Source: Pseudoalteromonas piscicida
GTDB taxonomy: Bacteria > Pseudomonadota > Gammaproteobacteria > Enterobacterales > Alteromonadaceae
Assembly (NCBI RefSeq): GCF_000238315.3
Contig: NZ_CP011924.1
Location: forward strand, 1,032,501-1,096,500
DNA: 64,000 nucleotides
Direction: 5' to 3'
Position 1 is the first letter of the stretch, and each line of letters starts with the position of its first letter. Of the stretch, positions 1 through 10,088 are shown one piece after another. The position numbers and the translations under genes are program-made. The notes under the pieces were generated by a model, which was not told the DNA's origin, did not search any database, and worked only from the letters and a program-made list of their open reading frames with translations.

Positions 1-189
1 CGTCAACTATGGATTGCTCGTATCAACGCAGCTGCACGTCAAAATGGTCTTTCTTACAGCCGTTTCATCAATGGCCTTAAAAAGTCATCGATTGAAATCG
101 ATCGTAAGATCCTAGCTGATATCGCAGTATACGACCAAGTAGCTTTCGCAGCACTAGTTGCTAAAGCAAAAGATGGTCTAGCTGCTTAA
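1..189 (+). CDS. rplT: 50S ribosomal protein L20, C-terminal part
   Basis: The window opens inside this gene; 62 codons remain before the TAA stop. The peptide begins [16 protein letters not shown] and contains [17 protein letters not shown], both characteristic of the C-terminal half of L20, a large-subunit protein that binds 23S rRNA early in assembly. In E. coli the gene ends the infC-rpmI-rplT operon and L20 represses its own operon; upstream sequence is not visible here. A strong hairpin with a T-run follows 42 nt after the stop, so transcription probably ends there. Identification is secure; only the start is missing. Confidence 0.97.
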   Translation, partial: RQLWIARINAAARQNGLSYSRFINGLKKSSIEIDRKILADIAVYDQVAFAALVAKAKDGLAA

Positions 190-231
190 TAAGCGGAACT
201 AGAATTAGTCTTAGGACTAAACCTGGTATTG

Positions 232-256
232 AAAAGGAGCCTTAGGCTCCTTTTTT
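232..256 (+). terminator. Rho-independent terminator after rplT
   Basis: A 10-bp perfect stem AAAAGGAGCC / GGCTCCTTTT with a TTA loop, ending in a T-run. It lies 42 nt past the rplT stop and before a convergent gene. Confidence 0.9.
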
Positions 257-347
257 AGTTTTATACTCGTTATCAACGCTAACATTGGCACTAGCGGTTT
301 TTTATTAAGATTTTATCCAGCATCTTACTGCTCAATATTCGTTTTAA

Positions 348-1124
348 CTATCCCATCAAATAGGTCGGAAACGTAACGTAATATCTCGCCTTTGCAGTCT
401 TCGCACTCAGTGCGTGTTGCAGCACTTTATAAACAGCTTCTGGCTCTAAAGTAAATTTTTGCGGTGCTTCTTCTGAACCTAAGCGGTTAAGCTGCGCCTG
501 ATATGCTTTGTGATGTACACTATTTTCGTGATCGATATTCGCTAAAAAGGCGTGTTTCGCGTTTTCTCTAAATTTAGACACGATTGGACCTGGCTCTATT
601 AGGCTAACTTGAATATTGCTATCTGAAAGCTCCATGCGTAAGGTGTCGGTAAGTCCTTCAAGTGCAAATTTACTCGCGTTATAGGCGCCGCGATATGGCA
701 GTGCAACTAACCCAAGTACGGATGAGTTATGAATAATGCGGCCTGCGCCTTGCTTACGCATTTGCTCAACTGCGAGACAGGTGAGCGTATGCCAGCCAAA
801 AAAATTAACTTCAAATTGTTGCCGTAACACCTCTGTAGGCAAGTCTTCTACCGCACCAGGTTGGCCGTAGGCACCGTTATTGAACAACGCGTCTAGCTGA
901 CCATTTGCGATTGTCAAAGCTTGGTTAAAGCCATCATTTATACTTTGCTCGCACGCTAAGTCGAGCAAAATACATTGAATGTCTGTGCCTTCAAATTTAT
1001 TCAAGTCTTTTGCATTTCTAACCGAAGCAATAACTTGATATCCTGCTTTTGACAATTGCACAGCGCAGTAATAACCAATCCCGCTAGAACAACCTGTGAT
1101 TAAAATTGATTTTTGTACGCTCAT
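348..1124 (-). CDS. SDR-family NAD(P)-dependent oxidoreductase
   Basis: A classical short-chain dehydrogenase of 258 residues. The nucleotide-binding motif TGCSSGIG lies at residues 10-17, the NNG variant of NNAG at 82-84, Ser134/135 precede the active site, and the catalytic YNASK is at 148-152. The substrate cannot be read from sequence; such proteins reduce or oxidise ketones and alcohols in the cytoplasm. I chose the ATG at 1124 because GGG lies about 7 nt upstream and the protein then begins MSVQKSILITG, as expected for the family; an in-frame codon at 1163 would add 13 residues without family resemblance. It stands alone, convergent with rplT and divergent from the peptidase gene at 1248. 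Confidence 0.88.
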   Translation of the reverse strand: MSVQKSILITGCSSGIGYYCAVQLSKAGYQVIASVRNAKDLNKFEGTDIQCILLDLACEQSINDGFNQALTIANGQLDALFNNGAYGQPGAVEDLPTEVLRQQFEVNFFGWHTLTCLAVEQMRKQGAGRIIHNSSVLGLVALPYRGAYNASKFALEGLTDTLRMELSDSNIQVSLIEPGPIVSKFRENAKHAFLANIDHENSVHHKAYQAQLNRLGSEEAPQKFTLEPEAVYKVLQHALSAKTAKARYYVTFPTYLMG

Positions 1125-1247
1125 TTGATCCCTAAAGTTATGGTTATCTGCGATTAACTGCAAATTTTTGTTGAATCACCGCACATTGTAAGCCGATATC
1201 TAAAATATTGATATAATTGGCAGATAAAAGCAGAGGAATAGATAAAT

Positions 1248-3038
1248 ATGATGAGTTCCAGCATTATTATGCTTACTGCAATGCTAGGTATGAGCGGTCA
1301 TTTACCACCTTTGATAGAGTGGCAGGGCAAAAGTGAACAACTATTACAACAACAAGGCCCATTAACGACTGATTTTGAACTAAGTGGTGCGATAGATTCT
1401 CCTAATTACGCCGATACGATGGCATTTGTTGACCGCCTAGTGGCTGCTAATCCGACCCAATTTAAGCTAGAGACGATCGGATTTAGCAATAGTAATCGCG
1501 CGATTAAGATGATTGTTGCAACGGAGCAGGGCGGTGACAAGTCAAATGTTATTAATAATGGTAAGCCAACCATTTTAGTACAAGCTGGTATTCATGCCGG
1601 AGAAATTGACGGCAAAGATGCCATGTTTATGTTGCTTCGCGATGTTGCAACCGGTAAGCGCCGTGATATCTTGACGAAAGTGAATTTACTCTTTATCCCT
1701 ATTCTCAACGTCGATGGGCATGAAAGGCGCAGCGAGTTTAACCGTATAAATCAACGCGGCCCGACTGTTATGGGCTTTAGAACCAATGCCAATAACTTAA
1801 ATCTGAATCGTGATTACACTAAATTGGATACGCCAGGAGTTAAGGCGGTCATGCAGGTGATTAATGAATATAATCCGGATCTGTACATCGATGTTCATGT
1901 AACGGATGGCGCAGACTACCAATACGATGTCACTTATGGTTTTAACCCAACTTTTGCAAGTGAGTCACCGGCAATAGCTGAGGTGTTAGAAAATCAGATT
2001 TCGCCACAAATTAATGCAGCGCTTGCCGCTCAAGGGCATATTCCAGGTCCGCTTGTATTTGTGATGGATAAACGAGATTTTAAAAAAGGGCTAGCTGGTT
2101 GGGTGGCAACGCCAAGATTTTCAAATGGTTGGGGAGATTTAAAGGGGCTGCCTACCATACTTGTAGAGAATCACTCATTGAAACCCTATAAGCAGCGTGT
2201 ACTGGGCACCTATGTGTTTATGGATGGCGTTATCAGTGGCCTTTCAAGCAATATTCAGGTATTACGAGAAGCGGTTCAAAAAGAGGCTGAATTCACACCT
2301 AAACAATTGGTTGTTGAACGCAGCTATGCAAAAGAGCCTGACTTTATTCAATTTAAAGGCATCCAATACAAGCAGTTTGAAAGTGCATTGTCTGGTCATT
2401 TGGAAGCTAAGTACTTAGGCGAGCCACAAAACTATGAGAAGCTGCCAATTTATTGGCAGAAGGAAGTAAAAACAACGGTGAATGTACCTGAGCAGTTTTA
2501 CATTCCCCCGGCATATCCGGAAGTGGTCGAAAAATTAAAACTGCATGGAATTACCGTTTCTACACTGCCGGATGGAACGGTAGTGGAAAAAGTAAGCCAA
2601 GCTACAGTAAAAGACTACAAGTTCGATACGGCTCCTTTTGAAGGGCGCTTTAGAGTAAATGCGACTTTTGACATTAAGGAGCTCTCAGACAAGGTCGATC
2701 TCAGTGGGTGGTATAAAGTAGCAACGGCACAAAAATCTGGAGAGCTGGTGACTCACTTGCTACATCCAGAGGCGCCAGACTCTTTTTTTGCTTGGGGGGA
2801 GTTCAATACTATTTTCCAACGTACAGAATATGTTGAAAATTATGCACTTGAACCTTTTGCGCGAAAAATGCTAAAACAAAATCCAGCAATGGCGCTAGCC
2901 TTCGATAAAAAAATACGTGAAGACAAGCAATTTGCAAACGATCCAAAAGCGAGGATGGAGTGGCTTTATGCAAGAACTCCGTTTTATGATAATGCGTATC
3001 TTAAATATCCTGTTTTGATGTCGTTTGGAGCGAACTAA
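1248..3038 (+). CDS. M14-family zinc carboxypeptidase, probably exported
   Basis: A 596-residue metallopeptidase. The zinc motif HAGE (His116, Glu119, within GIHAGEIDGKD) and a third ligand His in IDVHVTDGAD near residue 217 match the M14 (carboxypeptidase A) family, with LNLNRDY between them as is usual. A later ENHSL segment probably carries the catalytic Glu. The first 20 residues are hydrophobic (SSSIIMLTAMLGMSG) and could be an export signal, though a clear signal-peptidase site is not obvious. The C-terminal 250 residues are an accessory region typical of the long bacterial M14 proteins. It is followed 2 nt later by the gloC-like gene, so the two are probably co-transcribed. Peptide specificity is unknown. 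Confidence 0.86.
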   Translation: MMSSSIIMLTAMLGMSGHLPPLIEWQGKSEQLLQQQGPLTTDFELSGAIDSPNYADTMAFVDRLVAANPTQFKLETIGFSNSNRAIKMIVATEQGGDKSNVINNGKPTILVQAGIHAGEIDGKDAMFMLLRDVATGKRRDILTKVNLLFIPILNVDGHERRSEFNRINQRGPTVMGFRTNANNLNLNRDYTKLDTPGVKAVMQVINEYNPDLYIDVHVTDGADYQYDVTYGFNPTFASESPAIAEVLENQISPQINAALAAQGHIPGPLVFVMDKRDFKKGLAGWVATPRFSNGWGDLKGLPTILVENHSLKPYKQRVLGTYVFMDGVISGLSSNIQVLREAVQKEAEFTPKQLVVERSYAKEPDFIQFKGIQYKQFESALSGHLEAKYLGEPQNYEKLPIYWQKEVKTTVNVPEQFYIPPAYPEVVEKLKLHGITVSTLPDGTVVEKVSQATVKDYKFDTAPFEGRFRVNATFDIKELSDKVDLSGWYKVATAQKSGELVTHLLHPEAPDSFFAWGEFNTIFQRTEYVENYALEPFARKMLKQNPAMALAFDKKIREDKQFANDPKARMEWLYARTPFYDNAYLKYPVLMSFGAN

Positions 3039-3040
3039 CC

Positions 3041-3682
3041 ATGCAAGTGTTCACAATTCCAGTTACCCCGTTTATGCAAAATTGTCGTGTTATCGTGTGT
3101 CCAGAAACACAAGCCACTGCAATTGTAGATCCAGGTGGTGAAGCGGAAAAAATTATCGCGCAGTTGGACACTCAGGGGTTAGTGCCAAGCATGATCTTGC
3201 TTACCCATGCGCACCTTGATCATGTGGGGGCAAGTACAGAATTAAGTGAACATTTTAATATCGAGATTATTGGGCCTCATCAGGGCGACCAATTTTGGTT
3301 GGAAGCCTTGCCAATGCAATCACAAATGTTTGGTTTTCCTAATCATGCTGCTTTTTTACCATCAAAGTGGTTAAATGATGGTGATAAGGTTAAGGTGGGA
3401 AACTTAGCTCTCGAAGTCAGACATTGTCCAGGGCATACTCCAGGGCACGTGGTATTTTATGAACCAAGCTCAAAACAGGTTTTAGTAGGAGATGTGTTGT
3501 TTAAAGGGTCTGTTGGTCGTACTGACTTTCCAAAAGGCGATGCAGCCCAGCTAAAACAGTCTATACAAGATAAGCTGTTTACTTTGCCTGATGAGGTTGT
3601 GGTGCATTCGGGTCATGGTGAAAATACCTCAATTGGCTTCGAAAAGGCGACAAATCCTTTTATGAGTGGCCGATTTGGTTAA
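3041..3682 (+). CDS. gloC: Metallo-beta-lactamase-fold hydrolase, GloC/YcbL-like
   Basis: 213 residues, the length of E. coli YcbL (GloC, type II glyoxalase II), which hydrolyses S-lactoylglutathione to D-lactate and glutathione in methylglyoxal detoxification. The binuclear metal motif THAHLDH is at residues 55-61, followed by GHTPGHV near 130, GDVLF near 152 and HSGHGENTSIG near the C terminus, all in the family order and spacing. It starts 2 nt after the M14 peptidase stop and probably shares its transcript. The short C terminus without the substrate-binding helical domain of GloB supports the GloC assignment. The symbol is by family resemblance. Confidence 0.85.
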   Translation: MQVFTIPVTPFMQNCRVIVCPETQATAIVDPGGEAEKIIAQLDTQGLVPSMILLTHAHLDHVGASTELSEHFNIEIIGPHQGDQFWLEALPMQSQMFGFPNHAAFLPSKWLNDGDKVKVGNLALEVRHCPGHTPGHVVFYEPSSKQVLVGDVLFKGSVGRTDFPKGDAAQLKQSIQDKLFTLPDEVVVHSGHGENTSIGFEKATNPFMSGRFG

Positions 3683-3793
3683 ATATAGTGGAAGTGGCAT
3701 AGTAGTGGTATGCATTTTTTAATTTGCTATGCTTCAGGGAATAACAATCAGCATCGGTTAATAGACTGATGTGCTAATTAAACTAGAATAGAT

Positions 3794-4252
3794 ATGTCAT
3801 TGAACCAAGTAGATCGCCAGATACTGGCATTGTTACAGCAAGACGCAAGTCTTTCTACCGCTGAAATCGCTGATAAAGTGGGACTATCTCAGTCACCTTG
3901 TTGGCGTCGCATCGCTAAATTAGAGCAAGACGGTTATATCAAAGGCAAAGTTGCATTGCTGGATGAGAAAAAACTCGGATTTGATATGTTGGTTTATGCG
4001 CATGTTAGGCTTTCAAACCATGGCCGCAACAACCTTGCCGAGTTTGAAAAATTGATCTTAAGTTATGACGAAGTGACAGAGTGCTACTCTATGGCAGGTA
4101 CCATGGACTTTATGCTGCGTATCATTTCGAAAGGCATTGAAGGCTATGAGCAATTTGTTCGTGATAACTTACTTAATTTAGAATTCGTCCAAGAAGTACA
4201 CTCAAACGTTACAATGACTTGCGTTAAGCGCAGCACTTCCTTACCACTTTAA
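3794..4252 (+). CDS. Lrp/AsnC-family transcriptional regulator
   Basis: 152 residues with the two-part Lrp/AsnC layout: an N-terminal winged helix-turn-helix (ALLQQDASLSTAEIADKVG, then LSQSPCWRRIAKLEQDGYI) up to about residue 60, then an RAM/AsnC ligand-binding domain with the typical VTECYSMAGTMDFMLRI stretch. It is closer to the small feast/famine paralogues than to global Lrp (164 aa in E. coli). Effector and targets cannot be read here. The gene is preceded by 111 nt of noncoding DNA and stands alone on the plus strand before sulP. Confidence 0.88.
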   Translation: MSLNQVDRQILALLQQDASLSTAEIADKVGLSQSPCWRRIAKLEQDGYIKGKVALLDEKKLGFDMLVYAHVRLSNHGRNNLAEFEKLILSYDEVTECYSMAGTMDFMLRIISKGIEGYEQFVRDNLLNLEFVQEVHSNVTMTCVKRSTSLPL

Positions 4253-4456
4253 TACAATTTGTTGCCCTGCTTCGTTGGGTAGGGCTTCCCGTCATCTTTT
4301 CACCATTGTTCTATACTACAATATAAACTGCTTTATTGAGCTATGTATTGCAAACGAGTTTGCGATACACGCTTGTATCTTATTTGTTAAAGGCGCTGCT
4401 TTTTGCTAAAATCCGCCGCCTTTGTGTTCATAGTCAATTCACACCAGAGGATATTG

Positions 4457-6013
4457 ATGTTTAATCTTATCAGCAAAGCGCCTAGCTCTGCTAAAAACGA
4501 TGTACTGTCTGGGCTTACGGTCGCTTTGGCACTTGTGCCTGAGGCTGTGGCTTTCGCTTTTGTTGCACAAGTGGACCCATTAGTCGGTTTATACGCAGCA
4601 TTTATTGTCGGTCTTGTGACTTCAATCTTTGGTGGTAGGCCGGGTATGATCTCGGGTGCAACAGGGGCTCTTGCCGTAGTAATGGTGAGCCTCGTTGTTG
4701 AGCATGGTGTAGAGTATCTCTTTGCAACCGTATTACTCATGGGCCTTTTACAAATACTCGCGGGTATATTTAAGCTCGGCAAGTTTATACGTATGGTACC
4801 GCATCCTGTAATGCTAGGCTTTGTAAATGGCTTAGCTATCGTTATCTTCCTCGCCCAGCTTGGACAATTCAAAGTACTTGACGAACAGGGTAATCTTACG
4901 TGGATGCAAGGTGAGGCGCTATATATTATGGCTGGCTTGGTAGCATTGACTATGGCCATTATTCACTTTTTACCAAAGCTAACAACCGCTGTGCCTTCGA
5001 GTCTAGCGGCGATTTTAGTGGTAACCGGTATTGTTATTGGTTTAGATTTAGATGCTCGTAATGTGCTTGATTATCTGAAAGATATGTCAGGTAACGTAGA
5101 TGCAACGATAGCCGGTGGTTTTCCTGCTTTCCATATCCCCGAAGTACCATGGACATTTGAAACATTTAAAATCATCTTCCCATACGCACTTATCCTAGCA
5201 GCGATTGGTTTGATTGAATCTCTACTAACGCTCACGTTAATCGACGAAATCACCGAAACACGTGGTCACAGTAACCGCGAATGTATCGGTCAAGGTGCGG
5301 CTAACGTTACTTGTGGTGTGTTTGGTGCGATGGGGGGCTGTGCGATGATTGGGCAATCAATGATCAATATTAATTCTGGTGGACGTAGTCGTTTGTCAGG
5401 TATCACAGCGGCATTATTACTACTTGTATTTATTCTGTTTGCGGCAAGCCTTATCGAGATGATCCCGCTTGCGGCGTTAGTTGGTGTAATGTTTATGGTG
5501 GTATTAGGGACTTTTGAATGGTCAAGTTTTAGATTAATAAGAAAGATCCCTAAATCAGATGCATTTGTAATCGTCTTGGTGTCGGGGGTTACAGTGATTA
5601 CGGATTTGGCCATCGCAGTTTGCGTTGGTGTCATTGTTTCGGCACTCGTGTTCGCGTGGGAGCATGCGAAACATATTTACACCAATAATTATATTGATGA
5701 GCAAGGCTCCAAGGTATATGAATTACACGGACCTCTGTTTTTTGGGTCGGTGAAAAACTTTGCTGAGCTGTTTGATGTTAACAATGACCCTGATGATATC
5801 ATTGTTGAATTTAAACATAGCCGTGTTGCTGACCACAGTGCAATTGAAGCGATAGATGCGTTAGCTGAACGTTATAAAAAGGCTGGTAAAACGCTGCATC
5901 TTCGCCACTTAAGCCAAGACTGTAAAGTATTGCTAAGTAAAGCTAAAGATCTCGTTGAGCTAGACGGCCAAGCAGATCCTACTTATAAAGTGGCATCTGA
6001 CAAGCTTGCTTAA
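4457..6013 (+). CDS. SulP-family anion transporter with STAS domain
   Basis: A 518-residue inner-membrane protein. The N-terminal 400 residues contain about ten or more hydrophobic segments, beginning with the conserved [16 protein letters not shown] signature of SulP/SLC26 transporters. A C-terminal STAS domain (from about residue 420, [13 protein letters not shown] onwards) is cytoplasmic and regulatory. Family members carry sulfate, bicarbonate or other anions; which one is not determinable here. I chose ATG 4457 because AGAGG lies 7 nt upstream and [19 protein letters not shown] is a normal SulP start; an in-frame ATG at 4403 would add 18 residues. A terminator follows. Confidence 0.9.
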   Translation: MFNLISKAPSSAKNDVLSGLTVALALVPEAVAFAFVAQVDPLVGLYAAFIVGLVTSIFGGRPGMISGATGALAVVMVSLVVEHGVEYLFATVLLMGLLQILAGIFKLGKFIRMVPHPVMLGFVNGLAIVIFLAQLGQFKVLDEQGNLTWMQGEALYIMAGLVALTMAIIHFLPKLTTAVPSSLAAILVVTGIVIGLDLDARNVLDYLKDMSGNVDATIAGGFPAFHIPEVPWTFETFKIIFPYALILAAIGLIESLLTLTLIDEITETRGHSNRECIGQGAANVTCGVFGAMGGCAMIGQSMININSGGRSRLSGITAALLLLVFILFAASLIEMIPLAALVGVMFMVVLGTFEWSSFRLIRKIPKSDAFVIVLVSGVTVITDLAIAVCVGVIVSALVFAWEHAKHIYTNNYIDEQGSKVYELHGPLFFGSVKNFAELFDVNNDPDDIIVEFKHSRVADHSAIEAIDALAERYKKAGKTLHLRHLSQDCKVLLSKAKDLVELDGQADPTYKVASDKLA

Positions 6014-6062
6014 GAGCGACAGTTTGAATAGATGAATATAAATTAACTGGTTAATTTATTTC

Positions 6063-6090
6063 AAAAAAAGGCACTAAGGTGCCTTTTTTA
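6063..6090 (+). terminator. Rho-independent terminator after the SulP gene
   Basis: Stem GGCAC / GTGCC extended by an A-run/T-run pairing, loop TAAG, ending in TTTTTT. It is 50 nt after the sulP stop; the A-run on the other side could make it bidirectional. Confidence 0.88.
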
Positions 6091-6186
6091 TTTGCGGCAA
6101 GGTGTGTAAAAACTGAGACCACCAGCAGTGAATAGAGACGACATGCTGAGATATAATCCAGTTAAGATAGAAGAGGTATAATCATT

Positions 6187-7257
6187 TTGAAGTGGCAATC
6201 ACTGGTTGATAACAGGCAGAGATTTTTCTGGGTATTACAAATAGCCGGTTGGCTGGGCTACGCGCTAGTTAACTATATTGGCTCAAAAGTCTTTGAAATG
6301 CGTGATATTTATGTGTTTGTCATCGCATTAAATGCCTATGCTGGTTGCTTGATGACCGTACCGCTACGATACCTCTATCGTAAAATTTGGAATGCAACAC
6401 CGTTGGTGCTGATATTCGTTGTGTTTACGGCGTCATATGTAACTGGAACACTATGGGCGGTCGTTCAGAAGTTTAATCATTGGGAAATATATCGCCACGG
6501 ATATCGACCGGATGAGTGGTTTTATTACTTACAGCAGGGACTAGACTCTGTCTATATCATACTCTGTTGGAGTGGACTGTACTTTGGTATTAAGTATTAC
6601 CAGTTGCTACAGAGTGAGCGTCAAAAAGCTTTGAAAGCCAATACTATGGCCCATGAAGCGCAATTGAAAATGCTGAGATATCAATTGAATCCGCATTTTC
6701 TATTCAATACGCTTAATGCAATTTCAACGCTTATATTGGTTGAAGAAAACAAAGATGCGAATCAAATGGTCTCAAGGCTCAGTGATTTCTTGCGGCATAC
6801 ATTGAACACAGATCCAATAAAAAAGGTACCGCTTGAGCAAGAACTACATGCATTAAAGCTGTACTTAGAAATTGAGAAGGTGCGATTTGATGAGCGCTTA
6901 TCTATTGAGCTTGATGTGACAGAAGAAGCTGAACAGGCACTAGTACCAAGCTTGATCCTACAACCACTCATTGAAAATAGCATTAAATACGCAATTGCCC
7001 ATATGGAGCATGGCGGCAAAATTGAAATAAAAGCGCAGGTGTTTGCCAATGAACTACTCTTGGAAGTAGGAGACAATGGTCCTGGCGCAGAATTGGAAGG
7101 TGGGCAACTGAAAAGTGCACAGGGAGTGGGTTTAGCGAATACCAAAGACCGTTTAAAAACCTTGTACGAAAATAATTATTCATTTGTGCTCTCGGATAAT
7201 GAGCCAACTGGTTTGAAGGTAAACATTCGCGTTCCATATGAAAGGGCGAAGAAGTAA
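6187..7257 (+). CDS. LytS/YehU-type sensor histidine kinase (His_kinase family)
   Basis: 356 residues. Four hydrophobic segments span roughly residues 14-30, 42-62, 72-92 and 120-137, placing the N terminus in the inner membrane. The phosphoacceptor motif LNPHFLFNTLNAIS puts the active His at residue 170, and the HATPase part shows IENSIKYA (N box), GDNGPGA and GVGLANTKDRL. This is the minimal LytS-like architecture without PAS or GAF domains. The likely start is a TTG at 6187, with AAGAGGT about 10 nt upstream; no better ATG exists. It overlaps the response-regulator gene by one base, so the two form a two-component operon. The signal is unknown. Confidence 0.9.
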   Translation: MKWQSLVDNRQRFFWVLQIAGWLGYALVNYIGSKVFEMRDIYVFVIALNAYAGCLMTVPLRYLYRKIWNATPLVLIFVVFTASYVTGTLWAVVQKFNHWEIYRHGYRPDEWFYYLQQGLDSVYIILCWSGLYFGIKYYQLLQSERQKALKANTMAHEAQLKMLRYQLNPHFLFNTLNAISTLILVEENKDANQMVSRLSDFLRHTLNTDPIKKVPLEQELHALKLYLEIEKVRFDERLSIELDVTEEAEQALVPSLILQPLIENSIKYAIAHMEHGGKIEIKAQVFANELLLEVGDNGPGAELEGGQLKSAQGVGLANTKDRLKTLYENNYSFVLSDNEPTGLKVNIRVPYERAKK

Positions 7258-8081
7258 TGAGCAAAATTAGAACACTAATCGTAGATGACGAGCCGCTAGC
7301 GAGAAAAGGGTTAGCGGTAAGGTTAAGAGATTTTTCTGAAATCGAAGTTGTAGAATTGTGTGGCAGTGGTCAACAAGCAATCGATCTATGCAAATCTGAG
7401 GACATAGATCTGGTCTTTCTCGATATTCAAATGCCGAACATGAACGGTTTTGAAGTGGCGAGAGCGTTGAGTGAAAGTGTTAAACCATTGCCTGCTATCG
7501 TATTTGTAACTGCGTTTGATCAATATGCTGTAAAGGCATTTGAGATCCATGCGCTGGATTACATCTTAAAACCCGTTGATGACAACAGATTAAAACAGGC
7601 GGTGGAGAAAGTGCAAAGCTATTTAAAAACACAACAAGACAATGCGCATAAGAAAAAGCTAGCCAGCTTTGTTGCAGGGATCACTGGTAATAACTGTGAA
7701 GAAATCCTTAAAAAACTTGCAACAGGAGATACAATTGAAGATAAAAAATTCCCGGAGTCGCTCGCGGTAAAAGAGCAGGGTGAAATCATTCGAGTATCTA
7801 CATCGTCAATTCAGTGGATTGATGCAGCCGGTGACTACATGTGCTTACACTGTAGCGATGGTCAGACTCATATTTTACGTAAAACAATGAAAGATCTAGA
7901 ACAAGAGTTAGATCCAACGTTATTTGTGCGCGTACATCGCTCTGCAATTGTTAACACTAAGCAGATCAGTAAACTGGTCACGCAAAGCAGTGGCGAATAT
8001 TTATTGGTACTTGAGAATGGTCAAGAGCTTAAAGTCAGCCGTAGTTACCGTGATAAAGTAAAGGCCGCACTCGCAAGCTGA
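7257..8081 (+). CDS. LytTR-family response regulator
   Basis: 274 residues. An N-terminal receiver domain has the acidic pair at Asp10/Asp11, the phosphoacceptor Asp56 in VFLDIQMP and the ALDYILKP loop with the conserved Lys. After a linker, a C-terminal LytTR DNA-binding domain (about residues 165-272) shows the typical FVRVHRSAIVNTKQI and VSRSYRDKVK segments. It overlaps the kinase gene by one base (TAATG), so it is its cognate regulator. LytTR proteins bind tandem direct repeats; I did not find an obvious pair in the adjacent noncoding DNA, so the targets probably lie elsewhere. Confidence 0.92.
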   Translation: MSKIRTLIVDDEPLARKGLAVRLRDFSEIEVVELCGSGQQAIDLCKSEDIDLVFLDIQMPNMNGFEVARALSESVKPLPAIVFVTAFDQYAVKAFEIHALDYILKPVDDNRLKQAVEKVQSYLKTQQDNAHKKKLASFVAGITGNNCEEILKKLATGDTIEDKKFPESLAVKEQGEIIRVSTSSIQWIDAAGDYMCLHCSDGQTHILRKTMKDLEQELDPTLFVRVHRSAIVNTKQISKLVTQSSGEYLLVLENGQELKVSRSYRDKVKAALAS

Positions 8082-8178
8082 TACGATAGCGAGCTAAAGT
8101 GATTTGCACCGTGTTTAGCCTACGGTGACGTAGTGTATTTTATGTGCTTGTACACTTTAGAGTATTCTAAGGAAAGAT

Positions 8179-8205
8179 GAACTAGGCAGCAAGGCTACCT
8201 AGTTC
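8179..8205 (-). terminator. Hairpin downstream of pykA, possible terminator
   Basis: A 12-bp stem (GAACTAGGCAGC / GCTACCTAGTTC, one G-T wobble) with a 3-nt loop, 8 nt past the pykA stop. The T-run after it on the minus strand is weak. Confidence 0.5.
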
Positions 8206-8212
8206 AACGCTT

Positions 8213-9646
8213 TTACACTGTGACGATTTTCAGCGTGTTACTGGCGCCGATAGTTTCCATCTTATCACCGTGTGTGATGATCACTGTGTCGCCTTTTTCC
8301 AATGAGCCTGCAGCTACTAGCGTATCAAGCGCTTCACGAACAGTTGAATCATCTGAGCATTGCGTCGAGTCAAATCTTACCGGATATACACCACGATAGA
8401 GTGATGCCTGCCCAAGTGTTGATTGATGGCGAGACAGTGCGTAAATAGGCAATCCAGAACTGATACGAGACATCAATTTTGCGGTATTACCCGATTCAGT
8501 TAGTGCAACAATTGCCTTTACTGAGTCTAAATGGTTTGCAGCGTACATTGCCGACAGAGCGATAGTTTCACAGGTATCAGCAAAACGGCTGTCTAAACGA
8601 TGTTTAGAGATATGGATCTGCGGTTGGGATTCTGCACCTAAACACACACGTGCCATTGCCGCGACCGTTTGTTCTGGGTAATCACCAGCAGCGGTTTCCG
8701 CTGAAAGCATTACCGCATCAGTGCCATCAAGCACTGCGTTTGCGACATCCATAACTTCAGCACGAGTTGGCATTGGGTTGTCAATCATTGACTCCATCAT
8801 TTGTGTGGCAGTGATCACCGTACGGTTTAGTGAGCGAGCACGGCTGATAATTTGCTTCTGTTTACCAACAAGAGCTGCATCGCCAATTTCTACACCTAGA
8901 TCACCACGGGCAACCATCACCGCATCAGAAGCCAGTACGATGTCGTCAATCGCTTCTACGGTTTCAACCGCTTCTGCACGTTCAATTTTTGCAAGTAATT
9001 GTGCATTAGAACCTGCTTTCTCCGCCAGTCCTCTAACGTAACGCATGTCGTCACCACTGCGAGGGAACGAAACCGCGATATAGTCCACACCAATTTCTGT
9101 TGCTGTGAGCAAGTCTTCTTTGTCTTTGTCAGTAAATGCAGGTGCTGTTAAGCCGCCACCTAAACGGTTGATCCCTTTATTATTCGACAATACGCCGCCA
9201 ACTTTAACATTGGTATGAACCAAGTGACCTTGTACTTCTTCAACAACAAGCTGAATAAGTCCATCGTTCAATAACAGTAAATCACCTTGTTTTACGTCAT
9301 TCGGTAATTCTTTATAGTCGATACCCACAGCTTCAACGTGACCTTGGCCAGGTTCCATTTTTGCGTCGAGAGTGAATTTTGCACCCACTTCTAGGAACAC
9401 TTTGCCTTCTTTAAATGTTGAAACGCGGATTTTAGGACCTTGTAAATCTGCAAGGATCGCTACATTTACACCCAAGCGTTTAGCAATTTCGCGAACGGCT
9501 TCGGCTCTATTTTTGTGATCTTGAGCGACACCGTGTGAAAAGTTTAGTCTGACTACGTTGGTACCGGCACGAATGATTTTTTCTAAGTTGTTATCTCTAT
9601 CCGTCGCTGGCCCCAGTGTTGCGACGATTTTTGTGCGTCTAAGCAT
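8213..9646 (-). CDS. pykA: Pyruvate kinase (PykA type)
   Basis: 477 residues. Converts phosphoenolpyruvate and ADP to pyruvate and ATP in the last step of glycolysis. The start [19 protein letters not shown] matches E. coli PykA rather than Pyk[25 protein letters not shown] and the [38 protein letters not shown] signature follow in order, and the C-terminal regulatory domain is complete. The gene is divergent from gnd, with a 442-nt spacer carrying several repeats that could be operators. In Alteromonadales these sugar-catabolic genes are often controlled by HexR or similar regulators, but no perfect HexR-type site was seen. Confidence 0.96.
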   Translation of the reverse strand: MLRRTKIVATLGPATDRDNNLEKIIRAGTNVVRLNFSHGVAQDHKNRAEAVREIAKRLGVNVAILADLQGPKIRVSTFKEGKVFLEVGAKFTLDAKMEPGQGHVEAVGIDYKELPNDVKQGDLLLLNDGLIQLVVEEVQGHLVHTNVKVGGVLSNNKGINRLGGGLTAPAFTDKDKEDLLTATEIGVDYIAVSFPRSGDDMRYVRGLAEKAGSNAQLLAKIERAEAVETVEAIDDIVLASDAVMVARGDLGVEIGDAALVGKQKQIISRARSLNRTVITATQMMESMIDNPMPTRAEVMDVANAVLDGTDAVMLSAETAAGDYPEQTVAAMARVCLGAESQPQIHISKHRLDSRFADTCETIALSAMYAANHLDSVKAIVALTESGNTAKLMSRISSGLPIYALSRHQSTLGQASLYRGVYPVRFDSTQCSDDSTVREALDTLVAAGSLEKGDTVIITHGDKMETIGASNTLKIVTV

Positions 9647-10088
9647 CAGATTCTCCTGTTAGCTTATCAAGGTAAGCAAAAACTTATGAATGTGTTAAAA
9701 GTAAATCAAAATTGCTGTTTTTTTACACATGTCACATTGTAAAATCACGATTTAACTAATTAGAGCATAAAGAATTATGCAAAACCCTTTTTAACACTCG
9801 AATTAAGTTATATGATCTATATGTCATCATTATGACATCGGTGTCAGTGGCCGTCAATCTCGAATATTTTACCTTACAGCTTAGAGGACTATTTGAGATT
9901 TATCACAAAATTGGTGAATTCGTGCTGCTGTCACTATATTGCTATACAGTGAATTGTGTTAGCTGTCATATTTTGGGGACCGATATGATATCAGTGAATT
10001 GTGTGTCTCGCTGGTCAATCATGGTCGCTCAGGTATAATGCACATACACGAACGCATAAAGTTTTGATGTTACCGAGGAGGAAACTAA
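9647..10088. promoter_or_regulatory. pykA-gnd divergent intergenic region with repeats
   Basis: This 442-nt A+T-rich spacer holds no convincing gene. Visible structures are an inverted repeat TTTTACA-N10-TGTAAAA at 9721-9744, a second one ATGTCAT-N4-ATGACAT at 9821-9838, and a 13-nt direct repeat CAGTGAATTGTGT at 9947-9959 and 9992-10004, exactly 45 nt apart. A TATAAT box at 10034-10039 with TGGTCA 16 nt upstream is a plausible gnd promoter, and AGGAGG lies just before the gnd ATG. The regulators are not identified. Confidence 0.5.

Noticed and set aside
4387..4959. A 190-codon minus-strand frame opposite the start of the SulP gene
   Set aside because: Composition is typical of an antisense shadow of membrane-protein codons; the sense strand has a clear family match.
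9832..10038. A 68-codon plus-strand frame between pykA and gnd
   Set aside because: No ribosome-binding site, it runs over the gnd promoter region, and its repeated VNCVS pattern only reflects the 45-nt spaced DNA repeat.
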